15,534 bases of DNA from an uncultured Bacteroidales bacterium (GCA_900554345.1 USHH01000032.1:1-15534), one strand, 5' to 3'; positions 1 through 6,981 are shown, numbered from the stretch's first letter. The notes: generated by a model not told the origin, from the sequence alone. Numbers and translations: made by a program.

Positions 1-56
1 GCGGCTGCTGCCGAAAGGGCCACGAATGTGGCGAGGACTGGTAGAATCTGTTTCAT
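1..56 (-). CDS. Exported protein, N-terminal signal peptide only (cut by window edge)
   Basis: An ATG on the minus strand at 56-54 opens a frame that runs off the left edge of the window. The 18 complete codons read MKQILPVLATFVALSAAA, with a basic Lys followed by a hydrophobic, Ala-rich stretch, as in a Sec signal peptide. No lipobox Cys is visible before the edge. A Bacteroidota-type promoter (94-129) sits 38 bases upstream and points into it, which supports the start. It diverges from the TPR/AraC regulator at 307. The mature protein lies outside the window, so nothing can be said about its function. Confidence 0.6.
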   Translation of the reverse strand, partial: MKQILPVLATFVALSAAA

Positions 57-93
57 TAAAATAGTATTTATAGATTGGAATGATTAACGGTTG

Positions 94-129
94 CAAATCT
101 ACAACAAATATCGGAGATTTTTACAAAAA
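94..129 (-). promoter_or_regulatory. Promoter of the leftward exported-protein gene
   Basis: On the minus strand TTTTTG (129-124) is followed 22 bases later by TAGATTTG (101-94). This matches the Bacteroidota primary sigma pattern TTTG / TAnnTTTG. The expected transcription start near 89 leaves a leader of about 33 nt before the ATG at 56. The box matches exactly; activity is inferred. Confidence 0.6.
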
Positions 130-146
130 TAATTGAAAATTATATG

Positions 147-216
147 ATGAATTCCGAAAACGACATGCTTATGGGGCTTTCTGTATGCTATATGCAGTAT
201 GAATTCCGAAAATGAC
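147..216. repeat. Two 18-bp direct repeats between divergent promoters
   Basis: ATGAATTCCGAAAACGAC at 147-164 recurs at 199-216 with one change (C to T at its 15th base). The copies are offset by exactly 52 bp, about five helical turns, so they face the same side of the DNA. They lie between the leftward promoter at 94-129 and the rightward promoter at 258-291. The second copy is not in frame with the first, so shared coding sequence does not explain it. This layout suits operator sites for a DNA-binding protein, possibly the neighbouring AraC-type regulator. Confidence 0.5.
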
Positions 217-257
217 TACCATTATGTCGGTCGGAGTTTTGGCAGCAAAGCAAAGCC

Positions 258-291
258 ATTGCTCATGGAACGGGAATTTTTATTACATTTG
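258..291 (+). promoter_or_regulatory. Promoter of the TPR/AraC regulator
   Basis: TACATTTG at 284-291 matches TAnnTTTG exactly. A partial upstream element, ATTG (258-261), lies 22 bases before it. The predicted start of transcription near 296 gives a leader of only about 11 nt to the ATG at 307. It supports choosing 307 over the in-frame ATG at 199, which lies upstream of this promoter. Confidence 0.5.
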
Positions 292-306
292 CATAAGATT
301 AGAGAC

Positions 307-1869
307 ATGAGGCCGATCATCCATATAAGCAATATGATAATCGTAGTGGCGTGCGTGCTGCTTCTCGCGTCCTGCCATGGTGGCGAGACGGATTCCCGTC
401 TTGCCGCAGAGGAAAGCGGGCGTGGCGACAGTCTGCTCCAGAGCGGCGATTACAGAAACGCCATGAATGCGTATGTCGAGGCATTCCGCCTTTCGGAAAT
501 ATCCGGAAACGACAGCGTAAAGGTGAAGGCGCTCGGTAAGATAGGCACTATCTACGCCCTCCACGATGATTTCCAGAAAGCGGTGTCATATTATGAGCGG
601 GCTGTCGCGACGGCGTTTTCATCAGGCGACTCCGCATCCGCCGCACCCATGCTCGCCAACCTTATAATGATGGAGAAGACCCTCGGCGACAGGGAGAAGG
701 AACGTCGATACACGGAGCTGTATTTCCGCCATCCTTCCCGCGACCGCGACAACCGCGACTATTACGCACTGTATATACCGTTTCTCAGCCATATGGAGGC
801 CGGACGCGACAGTGAGATGCAGGACTGCTTCCGTAGGCTCATGCAGCTGATTGCCAGTCGCGGAATGAAAAGGGAATCGAGTGCCGTGCTCTACAATCAC
901 TTAGGGATGCGCTATATGCAGCGAGACATGACGGACAGTGCACTCTATTGTTATCAGACGGCCCTGCGCAGACTCGGCGCGGAAGATGATCCAAGCGCCC
1001 GTCAGGCTGTATACACCAATATGTGCCGGCTGTTTAAGGAGACGGGGAATACCGACAGCCTGGCTTATTACCAGGCATTGATGATCGAGGCCTCCGACTC
1101 CATCTTCAATATCCGCAGCTTCAACGCGGCTAAGGATGCGCTCGACACATACGAGACATCGATGACACAGCGACATATATCGAGGCTTGAGACAATCGCG
1201 GAATATGCGGCGGCCGCAGTGCTGCTCGTCGCTGTCGTGATGACGGTGATTATCGTCTATACGCGGAAGGTGAACAGAGCGCGTCTCGCTCTTGTGAGAA
1301 GGACCGAGACGCTGATGAAGGAAAACGAGAGTCTGGGCCGCAAGATCGCGCTGATGGAGAAGGCTGTGGCGGCGCTTCAGGGGAGTCATACGGAGGAGTC
1401 GGATACGGTGGTGGCGCCCTGCCATGCGGATCCGGATGCCGGAGATCCTGCTGCTGATGATCCGGAGGGGGAAGAGGAGGAAACCCCTCGGCGCCCGCTG
1501 ATGAGCGATGAGCTGAGGGCGAAGCTCTCGGCGCAGATCATAGAGATCATGAACGACAAGGTGACTGTATTCAATCCCGACTATAATCAAGGGATGCTTG
1601 CCGTGCAGCTCGGCACCAACACGCGCTACGTCACTGAGGTGATCCGCGGACTGGGCGCCTCCAACTTCCGCAATTTCATCAATGAATACCGCATCCGCGA
1701 GGCATGCCGGCGTCTGGCCGACAAGGAGCATTACGGCCATCTCACCATCTCGGCGATAGCTTCTGAGGTGGGCTTCAATTCCGACAGCCGCTTCATGGTG
1801 GCCTTCAAGAAGGTGATGGAGATGACGCCGGCCCAATACCGCAGGCTCTCGCGCGTCGCGCAGGAGTGA
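307..1869 (+). CDS. Membrane-anchored TPR regulator with C-terminal AraC-type DNA-binding domain
   Basis: The product is 520 aa. The frame is open from 199, but the ATG at 307 gives a clean lipoprotein-like N-terminus (hydrophobic residues 10-20, lipobox LASC with Cys23), and a promoter box lies just before it. Residues from about 30 to 290 are helical repeats of TPR type, predicted to be periplasmic. One membrane helix spans about 300-319 (VLLVAVVMTVIIVY). A coiled-coil-like stretch follows to about 365, then an acidic linker (EGEEEE). Residues from about 399 form an AraC-type double helix-turn-helix, with the signature ISAIASEVGFNSDSRF followed by FKKVMEMTPAQYRR. This combination is known from Bacteroidota regulators that sense outside the inner membrane and bind DNA from it. 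Its ligand is unknown. Tandem with the similarly built gene at 1943. Lipidation plus a transmembrane helix is unusual, so the N-terminal segment might instead stay uncleaved. Confidence 0.82.
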   Translation: MRPIIHISNMIIVVACVLLLASCHGGETDSRLAAEESGRGDSLLQSGDYRNAMNAYVEAFRLSEISGNDSVKVKALGKIGTIYALHDDFQKAVSYYERAVATAFSSGDSASAAPMLANLIMMEKTLGDREKERRYTELYFRHPSRDRDNRDYYALYIPFLSHMEAGRDSEMQDCFRRLMQLIASRGMKRESSAVLYNHLGMRYMQRDMTDSALYCYQTALRRLGAEDDPSARQAVYTNMCRLFKETGNTDSLAYYQALMIEASDSIFNIRSFNAAKDALDTYETSMTQRHISRLETIAEYAAAAVLLVAVVMTVIIVYTRKVNRARLALVRRTETLMKENESLGRKIALMEKAVAALQGSHTEESDTVVAPCHADPDAGDPAADDPEGEEEETPRRPLMSDELRAKLSAQIIEIMNDKVTVFNPDYNQGMLAVQLGTNTRYVTEVIRGLGASNFRNFINEYRIREACRRLADKEHYGHLTISAIASEVGFNSDSRFMVAFKKVMEMTPAQYRRLSRVAQE

Positions 1870-1906
1870 ATGCGCTTAGCGCCGGCGTTGCGGGGCTGCG
1901 TGGATA

Positions 1907-1938
1907 CTTGCTGGTTAGCGGGATTATATATATCTTTG
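1907..1938 (+). promoter_or_regulatory. Promoter of the second TPR regulator
   Basis: CTTG (1907-1910), 20 bases, TATCTTTG (1931-1938). The downstream box matches TAnnTTTG exactly. The last G lies only 4 bases before the ATG at 1943, so transcription is expected to begin at or next to the start codon. Confidence 0.6.
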
Positions 1939-1942
1939 CAGA

Positions 1943-3604
1943 ATGATTAGAATCGGAACAATAGTTAAACAGATCGTCATGATATTGCCGGCCTTCCTGG
2001 CATGCTGTGAGCCTAATGCCGTTCCGGAACGGCTCATGCAGGCGGAATCATTGCTTGAGCAGAATCCGGATTCTGCGCTTTCTCTGCTTCAATCGGTAAA
2101 AGGCGACTGTCTTAGTGATGAAGGAAGTCGTGCGAAGTATGTTTTGCTGTTGGCACGGGCAAGTGATGAGAAGAACATGGAGTCGCATCTAGACACGCTG
2201 ATAAAATCAGCGGCGGATTACTTTGAATTGGAAGGGAACAAACGCGATAAAATGCTGTCGCAGTATTATCTCGGCCGTTCCTTATTTTCTGCCGACGACC
2301 TTTCGGGAAGCATCGTCGCGATGCACAGGGCTCTTGAACTGGCCACGGATCTGAAAGACAATTTCTGGATGGGCAAGGCCTCGAAAGGTATCTCCGAGGT
2401 TTATAACAAATCATTCAATGCCAAGGAGTCGTTGAAATATGCTGAGGATGCGGTCGCTTATTACGGGCAGACCGACAGTATACGCCATCTCTACAAAGCG
2501 AAGCTTGAACTGGCTGTCGAGTATAGCAATAATCTGATGATTCCCGAGGCCATACGACTCACCCGTGAAATGGCTCAGACTTTATTAATGGCAAAGGACA
2601 CCGTGTTGTATGTCAGGGCGCAAAGCATGTTGGGCAACTTCTATACATTCAATGCGGAATACGTCAAGGCCGCTGAAGTGCTGCGCGCTCTGGTGAATGG
2701 GGGCAGGGCGACGTCGCAGGATTCCATGTCGCTTGCCCTCGCCCTGATTGATATGGATGACGCGGAGGGTGCCTCCCGGATATTGTCGGGGATGCCTGAA
2801 TCGAATGGAGCGGTCCGCGACATGGCACTGTATAAGCTATACAAAAAGATTGGCAGTACAGAGGACGCATTGCGCATCCATGAAGCTATATATAACGCGA
2901 CTGACTCGCTGTTTCAGAAGCGGATCGAGCAGTCGCTGATAAGTTCGACACTTGACTATTACGACTTGAACCGGAAACAGATGGAAAGGGAGCGTGATTC
3001 ATACCGTCTGGTAATGTGGCTGGTGCTGACAACGCTGCTGCTGGGGGTGATTATAGTCGTGATTCTGTTTATCATGTACCGCAACCGCCAGCAGGCAAGA
3101 ATAGAGCAGAACATCATCATTGCCCAGCAGCTTCAGGAGTCGTTGTATTCGAAAGAGAACGAATATTCTAATGCGCGAGCATCGATAAAGGCATTGCTGA
3201 CATCGAAATACAAAATGTTTGACGACCTGTGCAAGCTTGTCTATGAGAGCACCAACACGACTGTGGCTCGACGCAGGATATCGGATTCAGTTACTGCTCT
3301 CATCAAGGAATGTCAGTCTGATTCATCAATCATCAATGAACTTGAGGATATGGTCAATGAGCATTACTCCAATCTGTTGGTAAATCTGAAGAATGACATG
3401 CCGTCGTTGAGCACACTGTATTACAGGCTATATCTTTTTTCGGTTCTCGGTTTTTCCGACAGCGCCATCTCGATATTTCTATGCAAGGAGAAGACGAGCA
3501 TGATATGGGATGCGCGCCGGCATCTTAAGGATAAGATCAGACAGCTCGGGAAAGACAAACAGACGTATTATCTGGGCTATTTGAATCAGTCGGGCAAGTC
3601 ATAG
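1943..3604 (+). CDS. Membrane-anchored TPR protein with C-terminal helix-turn-helix-like domain
   Basis: The product is 553 aa. The N-terminus MIRIGTIVKQIVMILPAFLACC looks like a lipoprotein signal with Cys21 or Cys22 as the acceptor. Residues from about 25 to 345 are TPR-like helices (ALSLLQSV, ALELATDL, ALRIHEAIY). A single membrane helix lies at about 356-379 (LVLTTLLLGVIIVVILFIMY). The cytoplasmic part has a helical linker, then a C-terminal segment at about 484-531 (YYRLYLFSVLGFSDSAISIF, then RRHLKDKIRQL). This resembles the winged or LuxR-like helix-turn-helix ends of Bacteroidota TPR regulators. The family name is not certain; a DUF6377-like protein is possible. It follows the AraC-type gene by 73 nt and shares its plan, so the two may sense related signals. 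It has its own promoter. Base composition is AT-richer than the first regulator. Confidence 0.75.
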   Translation: MIRIGTIVKQIVMILPAFLACCEPNAVPERLMQAESLLEQNPDSALSLLQSVKGDCLSDEGSRAKYVLLLARASDEKNMESHLDTLIKSAADYFELEGNKRDKMLSQYYLGRSLFSADDLSGSIVAMHRALELATDLKDNFWMGKASKGISEVYNKSFNAKESLKYAEDAVAYYGQTDSIRHLYKAKLELAVEYSNNLMIPEAIRLTREMAQTLLMAKDTVLYVRAQSMLGNFYTFNAEYVKAAEVLRALVNGGRATSQDSMSLALALIDMDDAEGASRILSGMPESNGAVRDMALYKLYKKIGSTEDALRIHEAIYNATDSLFQKRIEQSLISSTLDYYDLNRKQMERERDSYRLVMWLVLTTLLLGVIIVVILFIMYRNRQQARIEQNIIIAQQLQESLYSKENEYSNARASIKALLTSKYKMFDDLCKLVYESTNTTVARRRISDSVTALIKECQSDSSIINELEDMVNEHYSNLLVNLKNDMPSLSTLYYRLYLFSVLGFSDSAISIFLCKEKTSMIWDARRHLKDKIRQLGKDKQTYYLGYLNQSGKS

Positions 3605-3619
3605 GGCCGGATATGGGCT

Positions 3620-3657
3620 ATCCGGATAGAGGGATGCCTGTATCCCTCTATCCGGAT
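3620..3657. terminator. Perfect 16-bp hairpin between convergent genes
   Basis: ATCCGGATAGAGGGAT (3620-3635) pairs without mismatch with 3642-3657 across a 6-nt loop. It lies 15 nt after the stop of the plus-strand regulator and 15 nt beyond the stop of the minus-strand gene at 3673, so it can serve both. Neither side has a good T-run, so release may need Rho or other help, or the hairpin may mainly protect the 3' ends. Confidence 0.65.
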
Positions 3658-3672
3658 TGTGCTACGGCGTCG

Positions 3673-5466
3673 TTAACGGACGATAACCTTGCGGGAAGTG
3701 CCGTCGCTCATGCGAAGGATATTGATGCCTTTGCGCATGTGTTCGAGACTTATCCCGTCGATGGTGTATATGCCTGTCACGGAGGCTTCCCGGTCGCTGC
3801 CGATCTCCATGACTCCATCGGTGGCATACCATGATATTCCGGTTTCATTGCGAACGCCGCCACCATAGTAGATGCTCTGAATGCCGAACTCCTCGGGAGG
3901 AGCGGTGTAGAAATATACGACCTGGGCTGCATATTCAATGTCGACTATGCCGTTCTCATCATAAACGGTCAGGCCGTAAGGCACTTCCTCAAGAGTCTGA
4001 TAGCCGGCGGCGGGGAGGCCGCAGTATTCATCTGCGGTGAAGGTGAAGGGAACCACATCATCGCCGTTCTTGAAATAGATTTTGTAGAACAGCTTCTCCG
4101 GATCGAGATAGTTGCCCTCAGTATCGAAGCAAGGCAGATCTATCTGAATGTTTATGTAGCCGGATTCTTCGTATTTGTCTAAGAGATAAACTATTTCCGG
4201 AGTGGCCGGTATCGCTGGCACTTCGATAAACTTCTTGAATACGGGATTGTCGCAGGTGTAGATGGGGTTTGGTTCCTGGCCGCTCTCATACCTTGCGCCA
4301 TTGACGATGATTGATGTTTCTTCCGGAGCGTAGATTATGTTGTTTTCAGGATCGAAGCTGAAGGAGAACGGGCTCTCCTTCACAGTATAGACCGTCACGG
4401 GCTGCTCACCCCAGGTGGGATCTGTATATGTCTCTTCGTGACGCCCGGCGGCGTTGAAGAAGCAGAAGGTGTTGTCATAGATGCCGACATACTGGTTCGG
4501 CTCGAAAGTAATCTGAGAGCCGTTGACTGTCCCATAGACTACATAGTCGGGAATTCCGTCAATCAGGCCTGCGATATAGCATTTGTCATCCTTGAATCCT
4601 GCCTGCACCATATATGTGATATGGTCGAGCCATTCGAGACGGTCATAGTCAAAGACCCATTGAGACATCTCGACCCCGTCGGGAAGCTTGTTGGCTGTCT
4701 CGTTGAAGGGTTTGTAAAGAGAGTTCCAGTTGGCATATCCTGACCAGGTATGGTCAGTGGTGTAGAAAAGGCCGATGATGTAGGGAGAATATGACTCCTC
4801 GGAAAAGAATCTGTCTTCGATTCTGATGGTTCCGTCCTGCTCGATGGTGTAGTTGACTTCAGTTACTGACTCATCGAATATATAGGTGGCGTAAGTGCCG
4901 TTCTCATCGGTTATTTCCTCGAGCTTCCCGACGCCGATGGTGTAGCCGACATCGTAGGAGTCACTCCAGTATATCAGCTGGCCCATGTGGACTGTGATCT
5001 GGCTGTCGTTGATCTCTCCCTTGATCCAGGTGTCGGTGACGGCAGACGAGAGATAGTTTTTGAGATAGATTTCTTTGCCGTCGGAAGATGTGACGGTTTC
5101 AAGCACCACCCCCTGCTGGTTATGCGGCAACACCATCCCGAAGAATACCCTGTAGCCTCTGCCGTAGCGGCAATACATTGCCTCTGTGCCTTCCGGTTTC
5201 TCCGTGATCAGTTCCGACGGGTCTGCGGAGTATGCCGCCTCGGATGGCTTTTTCAAGCGCGAGTCCTTGAGGGTGTTGATGTCGCCAAGATACGCGCTTC
5301 CGTTGGCCATCATGCCGACGGCATCATTCAGTTGTTGGGGAGAAAGCCGGTCGGCCGAAGCAGTCCGGCTCATACTGATTTCCGGGCATGTCGCTTCGGC
5401 CCGGGATGGTGTCAGCAAGCAGATCACCATGGAAACCAGTGTCGTGATAGATGAAAGATTCTTCAT
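3673..5466 (-). CDS. Large secreted beta-rich protein with type IX-like C-terminal tail
   Basis: The product is 597 aa. It begins with a Sec signal peptide (MKNLSSITTLVSMVICLLTP, cut probably after SRAEA). The body is rich in Tyr, Asp, Glu, Gly and Thr with alternating strand-like segments, and no catalytic motif was recognised. The last 70 or so residues contain SVTGIYTIDG, then MRKGINILRM, and end in SRKVIVR. This pattern (a VY/IYxxDG strand, a GIN/GIY strand and a basic K-V end) resembles type A sorting domains of the type IX secretion system, or the degenerate version common in gut Bacteroidales. The start is supported by a strong promoter at 5534-5566 and a leader of about 63 nt. It is transcribed alone and ends at the shared hairpin 3620-3657. 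It is probably exported or surface-exposed; its function is unknown. Confidence 0.75.
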   Translation of the reverse strand: MKNLSSITTLVSMVICLLTPSRAEATCPEISMSRTASADRLSPQQLNDAVGMMANGSAYLGDINTLKDSRLKKPSEAAYSADPSELITEKPEGTEAMYCRYGRGYRVFFGMVLPHNQQGVVLETVTSSDGKEIYLKNYLSSAVTDTWIKGEINDSQITVHMGQLIYWSDSYDVGYTIGVGKLEEITDENGTYATYIFDESVTEVNYTIEQDGTIRIEDRFFSEESYSPYIIGLFYTTDHTWSGYANWNSLYKPFNETANKLPDGVEMSQWVFDYDRLEWLDHITYMVQAGFKDDKCYIAGLIDGIPDYVVYGTVNGSQITFEPNQYVGIYDNTFCFFNAAGRHEETYTDPTWGEQPVTVYTVKESPFSFSFDPENNIIYAPEETSIIVNGARYESGQEPNPIYTCDNPVFKKFIEVPAIPATPEIVYLLDKYEESGYINIQIDLPCFDTEGNYLDPEKLFYKIYFKNGDDVVPFTFTADEYCGLPAAGYQTLEEVPYGLTVYDENGIVDIEYAAQVVYFYTAPPEEFGIQSIYYGGGVRNETGISWYATDGVMEIGSDREASVTGIYTIDGISLEHMRKGINILRMSDGTSRKVIVR

Positions 5467-5533
5467 AAAAACAGTTTTATTGTGGATTGAAAAATTGAAT
5501 GCTTGTGGGAAGTCCGGGGCTCGTTCCCGGTTG

Positions 5534-5566
5534 CAAAGTTACATCAAAGGAGGGCGGCAGTGCAAA
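5534..5566 (-). promoter_or_regulatory. Promoter of the secreted-protein gene
   Basis: On the minus strand TTTG (5566-5563), 21 bases, TAACTTTG (5541-5534). Both elements match the Bacteroidota consensus exactly. Transcription should start near 5529. The leader then contains a small hairpin right at its 5' end (CCGGG / CCCGG, 5530-5514), which could stabilise the message. Confidence 0.7.
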
Positions 5567-5583
5567 TTTCAGGAGGGAAATGA

Positions 5584-5671
5584 CTTGGCAGTATGGATTG
5601 CCAAGCGACATATAATCAGAGAGTTGGAAATTGAAAAACGTAGTGGTGTTGGCATTGGTGTATCTTGCCAA
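5584..5671. promoter_or_regulatory. Two TTGGCA/TGCCAA palindromes upstream of the promoter
   Basis: CTTGGCA (5584-5590) and TGCCAAG (5599-5605) form a perfect inverted repeat around 8 bases. TTGGCA (5649-5654) and TGCCAA (5666-5671) form a second around 11 bases. Both use the same half-site and lie 18-105 bp upstream of the -33 element of the promoter at 5534-5566. This looks like a regulator binding region for the secreted-protein gene. The role is inferred. Confidence 0.45.
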
Positions 5672-5807
5672 TGTAAATTGTGGCGTAACTTGCTTATAAA
5701 CAATTTATTATGGATTAAATAAAGCTATTTTAAATTGTAAGTCGCATAAAATCAATGCATTTGATGACAATGGCTTTTGTTGCCGATAATTTTCAGCTGA
5801 GAATCGC
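5672..5807. other. AT-rich intergenic remainder, no gene seen
   Basis: This is the rest of the 341-nt gap between the secreted-protein gene and the kinase gene. It is AT-rich with short palindromes such as TCAGCTGA, but holds no convincing terminator for the kinase gene, no RNA gene and no supported open frame. Confidence 0.5.
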
Positions 5808-6185
5808 TCAAAACATGATCAGGAGTTTCGGGAGGAAGATGAGTATGCCGGCAGCGGCGGCTCCGAAGGCCGTTAGCAGTACGCCGGCGGCGGCGAAGTC
5901 TTTGGCGCGTCCGATCAGCGGGTCGTAGCCGGGCGACACTTTGTCGCATAGCGCCTCGACGGCGCTGTTGAGAGCCTCGGCGGCGAGCACGCCCCCGATG
6001 CAGAGGGCCACGACGGCCCATTCAGTGGTGGAGATACGCAGCCAGATGCCGAGCGCGACGGCCGCGACGGCTGCCGCCGCGTGGATGCGGGCGTTGTGTT
6101 CGGAGACGAAGAGCGAGGTGATGCCCTTGAAGGCGTAGCGGAAGGAGCGGAGCCTCTTTTTCCAGGAGAACGGTTGCTTTTCCAA
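5808..6185 (-). CDS. dgkA: Diacylglycerol kinase family protein (diacylglycerol or undecaprenol kinase)
   Basis: The product is a 125-aa integral membrane kinase of the DgkA family. The conserved core EALNSAVEALCDKV, followed by DFAAAGVLL, matches the family signature with its catalytic Glu and Asn residues. SEHNARIH upstream supplies the other metal-binding part. Three membrane helices are visible (AAAAVAAVALGIWL, WAVVALCIGGVLAAEAL, and the Ala-rich C-terminal one). It phosphorylates diacylglycerol or undecaprenol with ATP; the sequence alone does not decide which. The frame extends upstream to a GTG at 6260, but those codons run through a REP-like hairpin. The TTG at 6185 (reading MEKQPFSWKKRLRSF) matches the usual N-terminus and family length, so I chose it. 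A rare TTG start implies modest translation. No ATG is available. Confidence 0.85.
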   Translation of the reverse strand: MEKQPFSWKKRLRSFRYAFKGITSLFVSEHNARIHAAAAVAAVALGIWLRISTTEWAVVALCIGGVLAAEALNSAVEALCDKVSPGYDPLIGRAKDFAAAGVLLTAFGAAAAGILIFLPKLLIMF

Positions 6186-6238
6186 AATATCAGCGATAAA
6201 TATATGACGATAATTCCGGTTGATATACTCTACCGGCC

Positions 6239-6265
6239 TGTAGGGACGTGCCTTAGGCACGTTTC
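6239..6265 (+). repeat. REP-like hairpin, copy 1
   Basis: TGTAGGGACGTGCC, TTA, GGCACGTTTC. A 7-bp perfect stem (ACGTGCC/GGCACGT) is extended by two G-T pairs and preceded by the tetranucleotide GTAG. The 5' end and stem match copies at 6306-6333 and 11209-11236 read on the other strand. Extragenic REP elements mobilised by REP-associated tyrosine transposases have this build; no such transposase is in the window. Confidence 0.6.
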
Positions 6266-6305
6266 AATGTCCTGTGGGTCGGCATCACATCATCATGCCG
6301 GTTGG

Positions 6306-6333
6306 GGAAACATGCCGGAGGCATGTCCCTGCA
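6306..6333 (-). repeat. REP-like hairpin, copy 2 (inverted relative to copy 1)
   Basis: On the minus strand: TGCAGGGACATGCC, TCC, GGCATGTTTCC. It shares TGYAGGGACRTGCC and GGCAYGTTTC with copy 1. The stem change (ACATGCC/GGCATGT for ACGTGCC/GGCACGT) is compensatory. Together the two copies form an inverted pair about 95 bp long, like a REP doublet. Confidence 0.6.
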
Positions 6334-6363
6334 ATCGGGATATGTGTATGTTTGGCAATTGAG

Positions 6364-6397
6364 GAAAAGGGGGAGCGTCTGCCGCTCCCCCCTTTTC
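6364..6397 (-). terminator. Intrinsic terminator of the kor operon
   Basis: Read on the minus strand, a 9-bp GC-rich stem (GGGGGAGCG / CGCTCCCCC, 5-nt loop) with flanking A4/T4 ends in CCCCCTTTTCC. It lies 21 nt after the stop of the gamma-subunit gene. The flanking A-run means it could also stop transcription coming from the other side. Confidence 0.8.
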
Positions 6398-6417
6398 ACT
6401 ATGTAGATATGGAGAAT

Positions 6418-6960
6418 TTACTTCCTCAGCATCTCGCGTCCCTTCTCGATAGCCTGCTCGTTGAGGGGGATGAGCTTGTGGTGACGCTCGGGGAGGCTCT
6501 TCTTGAGGCCCTTGATCACGTTCTCCATCGGGAGCTTGTAGGGCATGGCCTCGAGCAGGGCTCCCATTACCACCATGTTGTAGGCCTTGGAGTTGCCGAT
6601 CTCAAGGGTGGCCTCCATGGCGTCGACGGGATAGATCGTGATGTCGTCGCGTGTGGGGCGGTTGTGGATGCCGTTGGTGTCGTAGATGAGGATGCCGCCG
6701 GGCTTCACCTTGGGAGCGAACTTATCGAGGCTCTGCTGGTTGAGGGCGATCACGATGTCGTATCTGTCGAGCACCGGCGATGATATCTTCTCGTCGGAGA
6801 GGATCACGGTGACATTGGCTGTGCCGCCGCGCTGTTCCGGGCCGTAGGAGGGCATCCATGTCACCTCTTTGTCGTCCATGAGGCCGGAGTAGGCAAGGAT
6901 CTTACCCATGGAGAGCACGCCCTGGCCGCCGAAACCGGCTATGATAATTTCTTCTTTCAT
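6418..6960 (-). CDS. korC: 2-oxoacid:ferredoxin oxidoreductase, gamma subunit
   Basis: The 180-aa product is a typical length for the gamma subunit (pfam POR gamma domain). The N-terminal MKEEIIIAGFGGQGVLSMGK contains the GFGGQGV nucleotide-binding loop seen throughout this subunit family. SYGPEQRGG further on is the other family hallmark. It forms part of the cytoplasmic enzyme that oxidises a 2-oxoacid to an acyl-CoA while reducing ferredoxin, or runs in reverse. It is the last gene of the operon, 21 nt after the beta subunit, and is followed by the terminator at 6364-6397. Subunit sizes resemble 2-oxoglutarate (Kor) enzymes; related Bacteroidota genes are often annotated as 2-oxoisovalerate (Vor) enzymes, so the substrate is not settled. 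Confidence 0.88.
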   Translation of the reverse strand: MKEEIIIAGFGGQGVLSMGKILAYSGLMDDKEVTWMPSYGPEQRGGTANVTVILSDEKISSPVLDRYDIVIALNQQSLDKFAPKVKPGGILIYDTNGIHNRPTRDDITIYPVDAMEATLEIGNSKAYNMVVMGALLEAMPYKLPMENVIKGLKKSLPERHHKLIPLNEQAIEKGREMLRK

Positions 6961-6981
6961 TTTAAAATCCGGTTTTAGGGG

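Noticed and set aside
199..306. The upstream ATG of the AraC-type regulator
   Set aside because: It lies within the direct repeat and before the promoter box; the extra residues would bury the lipoprotein signal.
901..1836. A 311-codon minus-strand frame opposite the AraC-type regulator
   Set aside because: It is a His- and Arg-rich shadow of a well-supported coding gene, with no promoter or recognisable domain.
3613..3834. A 73-codon plus-strand frame after the second regulator
   Set aside because: It covers the terminator hairpin and is antisense to the secreted-protein gene.
5477..5722. Small frames in the gap upstream of the secreted-protein gene
   Set aside because: They overlap its promoter and palindromes and show no protein-like composition.
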